NCBI GenBank assembly: GCA_017530465.1
Contig: JAFXMJ010000037.1
Span: 1 to 7,204 of the forward strand
Length of the DNA stretch: 7,204 nt
DNA from: Bacteroidales bacterium
GTDB lineage: Bacteria > Bacteroidota > Bacteroidia > Bacteroidales > UBA3824
Direction: 5' to 3'
Under the pieces are notes generated by a model. The model did not search any database. It saw only the letters and a list, made by a program, of their open reading frames with translations, and had not been told where the DNA came from. Both the position numbers and the translations under genes were made by a program. Positions 1 to 5,464 of this stretch are shown here, one piece after another; position 1 is the stretch's first letter, and the number at the start of each line of letters is the position of its first letter.

Positions 1-3
1 ATT

Positions 4-114
4 TTAGGCGACGATAGCGGCGGGGTTCCACCTCTTCCCATCCCGAACAGAGAAGTTAAGCCCGCTTGCGCCGATGGTACTGCGATGCAATGTGGGAGAG
101 TAGGTAATTGCCAA
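4..114 (+). rRNA. rrf: 5S ribosomal RNA
   Basis: This is the 5S RNA of the large ribosomal subunit. The conserved core is plainly visible: a GGCGGGGTTCCACC segment, then CATCCCGAACAGAGAAGTTAAG (about 39-60), the GCGCCGATGGTACTGC segment of helix IV, and TGTGGGAGAGTAGGTA near the 3' end. The ends (GGCGA near 8-12 with TTGCC near 108-112) form the terminal helix I, which makes a transcript of about 110 nt, the usual size. The pattern closely resembles Bacteroidota 5S genes. The exact ends are accurate to a few bases. It should be the last gene of an rRNA operon whose 23S lies upstream of the window, and a terminator follows directly. Confidence 0.96.
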
Positions 115-124
115 TTTTTTCAGG

Positions 125-159
125 GACGGCTGTGATGAATTTCACGGCCGTCTTTTTTT
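125..159 (+). terminator. Intrinsic terminator of the rRNA operon
   Basis: An 11-bp stem (GACGGCTGTGA at 125-135 with TCACGGCCGTC at 142-152, one G-U pair) closes a 6-nt loop and is followed at once by seven T residues (153-159). This is a textbook rho-independent terminator, 10 nt after the 5S RNA. It ends the rRNA transcript and separates it from the exported-protein gene, whose start codon lies 27 nt further on. Confidence 0.93.
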
Positions 160-185
160 GTTGTTATTATCGAAAAACTTCAATT

Positions 186-1337
186 ATGAAAAGACTATTC
201 AAGACTCTAATTCTGTTTGCCGTTCTATTCTCGTGCCTTGTGGCAAGTGCACAGCAGACTACAATTCTCCCTTTGACATCAAGCGACCTATTCAAAGCCG
301 CCGACAATTATCAGAAGGGGCTGTATGACAAGGCATTCGAGGACTTCAAAGCCCTCTCCATAACTGGTGATGCCAATGCCATATACGGCTTGGGTGTGTG
401 CTATTACAACGGTAAGGGCGTGACAAAAGACCTCAGTGAGGCTTTCAAATGTTTCGATAAGTCTTACCGTTGGGGCAACAAGTCCGCCGCATTCATCTTG
501 GGCAAATGCTATTTGTACGGATATGGGACGAGCAAGGACTTTGTCAAGGCAGAGGAATATTTTACCGAAGCCACCGATCAAGGCAACCTCGAAGCTAAGA
601 CACTGCTGTCCACGATAACAACAGAAAGGGCGGCAGAGATAGAGAAGGCGTTAGCAAATATAGAAATGGTCTTCGTGGAGGGCGGCACATTCCAAATGGG
701 AGCAACGCCTGAGCAGGGCAGTGATGCGTATGATGAAGAATATCCCGTTCATACTGTCACTGTGAGCAGTTTCTATATCGGCAAGACAGAAGTGACGCAG
801 GAGTTGTGGGTGGCTATTATGGGCTACAACCAGAGTTATTTCAAAAAGGGTGGCAATTATCCTGTGGAATCCGTTTCGTGGAATGATATTCAAGAGTTCC
901 TTAAAAAACTAAATGCTATCACTGGCAAGCAGTATCGTCTGCCAACAGAGGCAGAATGGGAGTATGCCGCACGTGGCGGCAACAAAAGTCAAGGATATAA
1001 ATATAGCGGTAGCAATAATATTGGAGACATTGCTTGGTATAGTGACAATTCAAGCCGAGAAACTACTCATCTTGTTGCCACCAAAGCCCCAAACGAGCTT
1101 GGCATTTATGATATGTCCGGCAATGTAATGGAATGGTGTCAGGATTGGTATAATTCAGAATATTACTCACAAAGTCCATCAAACAATCCGCAAGGTGCTT
1201 CGTCGGGGATCAACCGTGTTCTTCGTGGTGGATCCTGGGATTTCATCGCTAAGTTTAGCCGCGTATCCTACCGTGACGGACAATCCTCCGACAATGGAAT
1301 CAACCTCAACGGTTTCCGCCTTGTCTTAGTTCCCTAA
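186..1337 (+). CDS. Exported Sel1-repeat / FGE-fold (SUMF1-like) protein
   Basis: A 383-residue secreted or periplasmic protein. ATG at 186 is chosen because it gives a clean signal peptide (MKRLFKTLILF..., predicted cleavage ASA|QQ after residue 22); an in-frame upstream TTG at 108 would start inside the 5S gene and terminator. Residues about 37-135 are Sel1/TPR-like helical repeats (GLGVCYYNGKGVTKD... and ILGKCYLYGYGTSKD...). Residues 161-383 form an FGE-sulfatase (SUMF1) domain: MVFVEGGTFQMG (161-172), EVTQELW, RLPTEAEWEYAARGG (251-265), GIYDMSGNVMEW (306-317), RVLRGGSW (to 351) and the final NGFRLVL. In true formylglycine-generating enzymes two copper-binding cysteines follow the RGGS motif; here those positions are Phe353 and Ser358. 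Oxidase activity is therefore unlikely, and a structural or ligand-binding role, as in many bacterial SUMF1-fold proteins, is more plausible. The Sel1 part suggests protein-protein contacts. The partner is unknown. No consensus promoter is visible in the 26-nt gap after the terminator. Confidence 0.9.
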   Translation: MKRLFKTLILFAVLFSCLVASAQQTTILPLTSSDLFKAADNYQKGLYDKAFEDFKALSITGDANAIYGLGVCYYNGKGVTKDLSEAFKCFDKSYRWGNKSAAFILGKCYLYGYGTSKDFVKAEEYFTEATDQGNLEAKTLLSTITTERAAEIEKALANIEMVFVEGGTFQMGATPEQGSDAYDEEYPVHTVTVSSFYIGKTEVTQELWVAIMGYNQSYFKKGGNYPVESVSWNDIQEFLKKLNAITGKQYRLPTEAEWEYAARGGNKSQGYKYSGSNNIGDIAWYSDNSSRETTHLVATKAPNELGIYDMSGNVMEWCQDWYNSEYYSQSPSNNPQGASSGINRVLRGGSWDFIAKFSRVSYRDGQSSDNGINLNGFRLVLVP

Positions 1338-1391
1338 GCAAACTTCCCTCAATTAATTTTCCTGCAAAAAAAAAAATTCTCTTAGGGTTTT
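1332..1391 (+). terminator. Possible weak terminator after the Sel1/FGE-fold gene
   Basis: CCCTAAG (1332-1338, overlapping the stop codon) is the exact reverse complement of CTTAGGG (1381-1387), which is followed by TTTT. The 7-bp stem has a 42-nt loop that includes an 11-A run (1366-1376). The loop is long and the T tract short, so this is at best an inefficient terminator and may be chance. No better terminator is visible before the receptor gene. Confidence 0.25.
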
Positions 1392-1468
1392 CCGCCATTT
1401 GCGTGTTAATATTATAGAACATATCAAAAAATTATTTAAACATTTTATTCGGTTTACAATCAGTTGTA

Positions 1469-3856
1469 ATGAAACACCTTTTAACCAACCTCCTGCCCGT
1501 CGCGGCGATTGCTGCGATGACGATGAGCAATGCCTCGGCGCAGGAACGAGCCACTATTAGCGGCTACATCAATGATTCGCAGTCCAAGGAGACTATCCTC
1601 GGCGCAACAATCCTCAACTCCGGCACCACGCAGGGGACTATCACCAACGAATTTGGTTTTTATTCCATCACGTTGCCAAAGGGCAATGTCAATCTGAGTT
1701 ACTCGTATGTGGGCTATACGCCGCAGCAGCACAATTTCAACCTCACGAAAGACACTGTAATCAACGTGCTTCTCTCGGGCGACAACCAATTGGAGGAAGT
1801 GGTAGTTACCGCCGAAAAAGCCGAGGCGGGCATCGCTTCTACTGGTATGGGCAGCCTCGACATCCCCGTCAAGATGATTGAACACACTCCCACGCTCCTC
1901 GGCGAGACCGACCTGATGCGCACCATCCAGATGACTCCCGGTGTGCAGCAGGGCGTGGGCGGTGCAAGTTCGTTCTACGTGCGCGGCGGCAACGGCGACG
2001 AAAACCTTGTCCTCTTGGACGGTGCGCCGGTCTATAAAATCGACCATTTGTTTGGATTCTTCTCCGTATTCACGCCCGAGGCAATCAAGAAAGTGTCGTT
2101 TTACAAAAGTTCGTTTCCGGCGCGTTACAATGGCAGGACGTCGTCGGTGATTGACGTGCGCACCAAGGACGGCGACCTCCAAAAATACCACGGCTCGGTG
2201 TCGATTGGCCTATTGACATCCCGCATCAACTTCGAGGGACCCATCGTGAAAGACAAGACCGCCTTCAACATCTCTGCCCGCACGACGTATTTTTCGGCAA
2301 TTGCAAAGCCGTTTATGTCCGACGACAGCAAGTTTTCGTATTGGTTTTACGACTTGAACGCCAAGATCAACCACAGGTTTTCGGACAAGGACCGTATTTT
2401 CTTCGGCCTCTACAACGGTCAGGACAAGTACAACGACAATTACGAGGACGATTGGGACAACGACCGCTACCACGACCATTACGGCTCGGATATGAAGTGG
2501 GGCAATACCATCCCGTCCTTGCGTTGGAACCACGTTTTCTCCCAAAAACTATTCTCCAACACCACTATTTCGTACAATCATTACAGGATGAACCTTTCGT
2601 CCTTTGACGACGAGACCGACCACCGCAACAGTTCGTTCACCTCCTCGGCTTCCACATACGGCAGCGAAATAGTTGACTGGGGCGCGTCATCAGACTTCGA
2701 CTATATGCCGTCGCCAAAACATTCTATCAAATTCGGTGTCAACTACTTGTACCACGATTTTGCGCCGGAGACCACTTCCATCCGCGACAAGTACAACGAC
2801 AAGACCGAATCCACCGACTCCACCTACACCACCACCGGCAAGGAGCTTTACGCGCACGAGCTCAGCCTCTATATCGAGGACAATTGGAAACTTACCGACC
2901 ATCTGCACCTGAACCCCGGATTTGCATACACGGTGTTCAGCGTCGAGGGCAAGAGTTACCACAATTACCAGCCGCGTATGTCGCTCAAATACATCATCAA
3001 CCAATATTGGAACGCCAAGGCATCCTTCACGATGATGAGCCAGTGCGTCCATATGTTGTCATCGACCCCGATTGCAATGCCCACCGACCTCTGGGTGCCC
3101 ATCACCAAGGACATCGAGCCTGAACACGCCATACAATACAGCATAGACGCGTACTGCACGAGGTTGAAGGGTTACGAAATATCCATCGAGGGCTATTACA
3201 AGGAGATGGACAATGTGCTCGAATACAAGGACGGAATGAGTTATATGGGTTTTAGTGGCAATTGGAACCAACTCGTGGCAATGGGCGAAGGCACGAGCAA
3301 GGGCATCGAATTTATGGTGCGCAAGACCTTGGGCGCCACTACGGGTATGATGGCCTACACGCTCTCGAAATCAGACCGCAAGTTTGACCGTGGCAGCGGC
3401 GTCAACAACGGCAACAAATTCCCCTTCACCTACGACCGCCGTCACAATTTCAATATTGCCATCAGCCACGAAATCAAGCGTCCGAACAACAAGAAAATCG
3501 AATTGGACGCTACGTGGATGTTTTATTCGGGCGCGTGGACATCGATTTCCACGTCCAAGGAGCCTATGCTCACCCCCGACGGCATCAGTTTTGGCAGGGG
3601 CATCGGCTACATCGAGGGCAGAAACAATTATCAGTTGCCGCCCACCCACTTGATGTGCATCGGCGTCAACTTCTGCAAACAGAAAACCCATTGCGAGCGC
3701 ATCTGGAATTTCTCAATCTACAATGCTTACAATGCTATGAACCCCGCATTTGTATATAAGAAGGAGGACGACAATGGCAACATTGTGGAAGGCAAACTCA
3801 CCAAAATCACAATCCTGCCGATAATTCCGTCGTTCACATTGACTTACAAATTTTAG
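1469..3856 (+). CDS. TonB-dependent receptor with carboxypeptidase-like N-terminal domain
   Basis: A 795-residue outer-membrane active-transport barrel driven by TonB-ExbB-ExbD. Residues 1-24 are a signal peptide (cleavage ASA|QE). Residues about 28-105 match the CarboxypepD_reg-like beta-sandwich (ISGYINDSQSKETILGATI, TNEFGFYSITLPKG, SYVGY) common in Bacteroidota receptors. EEVVVTA (109-115) is the usual linker or TonB-box-like segment. The plug domain spans about 130-235, with the hallmarks YVRGG (170-174) and NLVLLDGAPVY (179-189). The remainder alternates aromatic and polar residues as expected of a beta-barrel and ends in SFTLTYKF, with the terminal Phe typical for BAM-dependent insertion. 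The length is normal for the subtype paired with DUF4249 lipoproteins, and such a gene follows. One predicted loop (318-341) is very rich in Asp, Asn, Tyr and His. No regulator lies nearby and the substrate cannot be read from sequence. The start has no Shine-Dalgarno motif, which is normal in this phylum. Confidence 0.95.
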   Translation: MKHLLTNLLPVAAIAAMTMSNASAQERATISGYINDSQSKETILGATILNSGTTQGTITNEFGFYSITLPKGNVNLSYSYVGYTPQQHNFNLTKDTVINVLLSGDNQLEEVVVTAEKAEAGIASTGMGSLDIPVKMIEHTPTLLGETDLMRTIQMTPGVQQGVGGASSFYVRGGNGDENLVLLDGAPVYKIDHLFGFFSVFTPEAIKKVSFYKSSFPARYNGRTSSVIDVRTKDGDLQKYHGSVSIGLLTSRINFEGPIVKDKTAFNISARTTYFSAIAKPFMSDDSKFSYWFYDLNAKINHRFSDKDRIFFGLYNGQDKYNDNYEDDWDNDRYHDHYGSDMKWGNTIPSLRWNHVFSQKLFSNTTISYNHYRMNLSSFDDETDHRNSSFTSSASTYGSEIVDWGASSDFDYMPSPKHSIKFGVNYLYHDFAPETTSIRDKYNDKTESTDSTYTTTGKELYAHELSLYIEDNWKLTDHLHLNPGFAYTVFSVEGKSYHNYQPRMSLKYIINQYWNAKASFTMMSQCVHMLSSTPIAMPTDLWVPITKDIEPEHAIQYSIDAYCTRLKGYEISIEGYYKEMDNVLEYKDGMSYMGFSGNWNQLVAMGEGTSKGIEFMVRKTLGATTGMMAYTLSKSDRKFDRGSGVNNGNKFPFTYDRRHNFNIAISHEIKRPNNKKIELDATWMFYSGAWTSISTSKEPMLTPDGISFGRGIGYIEGRNNYQLPPTHLMCIGVNFCKQKTHCERIWNFSIYNAYNAMNPAFVYKKEDDNGNIVEGKLTKITILPIIPSFTLTYKF

Positions 3857-3867
3857 GTAATTTGGAA

Positions 3868-3992
3868 CGTCAATTACCGTCAATTTTTTCGTCAATTACC
3901 ATCAATTTTAATAAAAATAATGATGACGATAATTTAATTAGTAATTATAAAAAAATTGACGATAATTCATTGTTAATTGACGGTAATTGATG
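3868..3992. repeat. AT-rich imperfect inverted repeat in the receptor-lipoprotein spacer
   Basis: TCAATTACCGTCAATT (3870-3885) is the exact reverse complement of AATTGACGGTAATTGA (3975-3990). The symmetry extends inward: AATTACCATCAATTTT in the left arm (about 3894-3909) matches the reverse complement of the right arm (about 3952-3967) at 14 of 16 positions, with a bulged 7-8 nt segment between the blocks. Each arm is also a degenerate direct repeat: about 22 bp period on the left (copies from 3869 and 3891) and 21 bp on the right (copies from 3954 and 3975). The centre is about 40 nt of nearly pure A/T. It could be a MITE-like element, a large mRNA hairpin that tunes the downstream gene, or a multi-site binding region. 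I see no open reading frame in it. Confidence 0.8.
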
Positions 3993-3995
3993 TTT

Positions 3996-4015
3996 AAAAA
4001 CCCGCCGCAAGGCGG
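3996..4015 (-). terminator. Small GC hairpin; terminator-like on the minus strand
   Basis: CCGCC (4002-4006) pairs with GGCGG (4011-4015) around a GCAA loop. On the plus strand no T tract follows, so it should not terminate the receptor-lipoprotein transcript, although a GNRA-type loop would be stable in its leader. On the minus strand the hairpin is followed by a G and then TTTTT (complement of 4000-3996), the arrangement of a short intrinsic terminator. No minus-strand gene needs one here, so it may belong to the neighbouring repeat or block antisense transcripts. Confidence 0.4.
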
Positions 4016-4046
4016 TGCAACACAAACAATTAACGTTTATAATAAA

Positions 4047-5342
4047 ATGAAAGCAAAGATACATTCAATACTTTTCGCGTTTTTCGCGTTTTTCGTAGTG
4101 CTAATTATTACCGGCTGCGAAAACGAAATCGACCTCAAAGCCGACGACACCACGGGTCTCCTCTGCATCAACGGCAACCTCACCGCCGGTGCCGACGACA
4201 ATGTTGTCTATGTAGCCGTTACGGGCAAGGAATCTGCCAACAGTGTCAACAATGCCAAGGTAGTCGTCAGCGTCAATGGCAGCGAGGTGGAGACCATCAA
4301 CGGCAGCAGCACCAATCGTGGCGACCGTTACTATGAAGGCTACGGCGTTTACAATGTTGACGCCAAATTCAATCCCGGCGACTATGTGCAGGTGGACGTC
4401 TATTATGGCGAGCAACACGCATACGGCGGCGGCGTTGTGCCTCAGCCTGTCAAGGATTTGACGATGAAGGTTGGCTACAAGGAAAACGTGTCGTACAAGG
4501 AACATTCTTGGAGCGAATCGAATCGCAATTCCGATATGGTAACAATGGGTGTAACATTCGCCGACAGCGACCCTTCCGCCAAAAATTATTACCGTATGGC
4601 AGTTACGCAGAGCGATAGCGTCAAGACGCGCGTGGACGAAAATGGACATTATCTCAGTCCGAGAGATGGTCAGTTGCAGGGCGCAAATATCGCAGCTGTC
4701 GTCAACGAGCAGGCTGTATATGACGAATATGAACGTTGGGGTTATTATGACGATTACCGCAAATATGGTTATTACTTCGACAACGACCCAATCCTCTCGG
4801 CGGAGGTTGTCAAGAGCGAGGGCGACCTCTCGTTTATGGAGGCTGTTGACAATGTGTACAAGATTTTCAACGACAATTTCTTCAATGGTTCGCAGGCTAC
4901 GCTCAATGTAATGTGTACCAGTGACTTGTATGGCAAGTTCAGCGAAGATCATCCAGAAAAATATTATTACTCCGGAGATTCTTGGGGCGACTACGTACTT
5001 CTTCACGACATCGATTACTACGCGCCGCGCTACACTCACCGCAATTATGTGGATGTCTATTCAATCACCGACGACGAGTTTTATTACCTGAAAGTATTGA
5101 ACGCACGTGGTCCTGATTCGTTTTTTGAGTGGGACGATGGTATGTCGCTCACTGGCGATGTCAAATTGCCGTCCAATGTAAAAGGTGGCACAGGCAATAT
5201 TTTCGTATCGTCGTGCGTGAAGATAACGGCCTGTCTGTTTGAGGATTATATACCCGAATATGGCGGCGAGCCAGAAAATAATTATATATACTACGACGAC
5301 AATTACGGCGACCCCGACTATTATTACTACGACGAAAAATAA
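4047..5342 (+). CDS. DUF4249-like lipoprotein, partner of the TonB-dependent receptor
   Basis: A 431-residue lipoprotein. The ATG at 4047 is chosen over an in-frame ATG at 3987 because it opens directly onto a lipoprotein signal: Lys-rich n-region, hydrophobic FAFFAFFVVL core, lipobox I-T-G-C with lipidated Cys24. The earlier start would add 20 polar residues translated from the spacer repeat and hairpin. After Cys24 come ENEIDL and a beta-rich region (LLCINGNLTAG, VVVSVNGSEVETING) of the kind found at the start of DUF4249 proteins, which in Bacteroidota usually lie just downstream of a receptor of the preceding type. The protein is likely anchored in the outer membrane, perhaps surface-exposed, and may help the receptor with ligand capture. 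It is strikingly rich in Tyr and Asp/Glu: residues 225-247 (YDEYERWGYYDDY...) and a tail (401-431) with 10 Tyr and 9 acidic residues. The family call rests on N-terminal pattern and context, and the molecular role is unknown. It probably shares the receptor's transcript. Confidence 0.82.
   Translation: MKAKIHSILFAFFAFFVVLIITGCENEIDLKADDTTGLLCINGNLTAGADDNVVYVAVTGKESANSVNNAKVVVSVNGSEVETINGSSTNRGDRYYEGYGVYNVDAKFNPGDYVQVDVYYGEQHAYGGGVVPQPVKDLTMKVGYKENVSYKEHSWSESNRNSDMVTMGVTFADSDPSAKNYYRMAVTQSDSVKTRVDENGHYLSPRDGQLQGANIAAVVNEQAVYDEYERWGYYDDYRKYGYYFDNDPILSAEVVKSEGDLSFMEAVDNVYKIFNDNFFNGSQATLNVMCTSDLYGKFSEDHPEKYYYSGDSWGDYVLLHDIDYYAPRYTHRNYVDVYSITDDEFYYLKVLNARGPDSFFEWDDGMSLTGDVKLPSNVKGGTGNIFVSSCVKITACLFEDYIPEYGGEPENNYIYYDDNYGDPDYYYYDEK
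4072..4096 (+). repeat. 9-bp tandem repeat inside the lipoprotein signal peptide
   Basis: The unit TTTTCGCGT occurs at 4072-4080 and 4081-4089, followed by a partial third copy (TTTTCG, 4090-4095). It is in frame and encodes the repeated Phe-Ala-Phe of the hydrophobic core. Gain or loss of a unit would change the signal-peptide core by three residues without shifting the frame. Confidence 0.8.
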
Positions 5343-5368
5343 CAATTGCAACGTCACAACATCATTTA

Positions 5369-5396
5369 GGGTGGTCTGTATGGACTGCCCTTTTTT
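5369..5396 (+). terminator. Intrinsic terminator after the lipoprotein gene
   Basis: GGGTGGTC (5369-5376) pairs with GACTGCCC (5383-5390), 8 bp including two G-U pairs, around a 6-nt loop, and is followed by six T residues (5391-5396) and a further T-rich stretch. It lies 27 nt after the lipoprotein stop codon and marks the end of the receptor-lipoprotein unit. Confidence 0.9.
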
Positions 5397-5416
5397 CGTT
5401 TTTGTGTATTTTTAAT

Positions 5417-5447
5417 TTTGGAGAATAAAAAATAATTTTTATATTTG
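5417..5447 (+). promoter_or_regulatory. Bacteroidota sigma-ABfr-type promoter
   Basis: TTTG at 5417-5420 and TATATTTG at 5440-5447 are separated by 19 nt, matching the known Bacteroidota primary-sigma consensus (TTTG at -33, TAnnTTTG at -7, spacing about 19-21). Transcription should start near 5452-5455, giving a leader of only about 10 nt before the ATG at 5465. Its position just after a terminator confirms that the Tim44-like gene begins a new transcription unit. Confidence 0.85.
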
Positions 5448-5464
5448 CCGCAAACTAAATCATT

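Noticed and set aside
108..185. Upstream TTG start for the Sel1/FGE-fold gene
   Set aside because: It would begin within the 5S RNA and be translated through the terminator stem, and it would bury the signal peptide 26 residues inside.
1398..1429. Promoter for the receptor gene (TTTG at 1398-1401)
   Set aside because: No TAnnTTTG box lies 19-21 nt downstream; the AT-rich sequence there gives only weak partial matches.
1481..2191. 236-codon open frame on the minus strand inside the receptor gene
   Set aside because: It is antisense to the conserved receptor signal peptide, N-terminal domain and plug, and its composition (His/Arg/Val-rich) is typical of a shadow frame.
3868..3992. CRISPR array in the receptor-lipoprotein spacer
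   Set aside because: The repeats are about 21-22 bp with no spacers, are arranged as inverted arms, and no cas genes are present.
3987..4046. Upstream ATG start for the lipoprotein gene
   Set aside because: It lies in the inverted repeat and hairpin and would put a polar 20-residue extension before a complete lipoprotein signal peptide.
4101..5039. 312-codon open frame on the minus strand inside the lipoprotein gene
   Set aside because: It is fully antisense to a gene with a clear lipoprotein signal and has no domain that I recognise. The frame stays open because of the codon bias of the sense gene.
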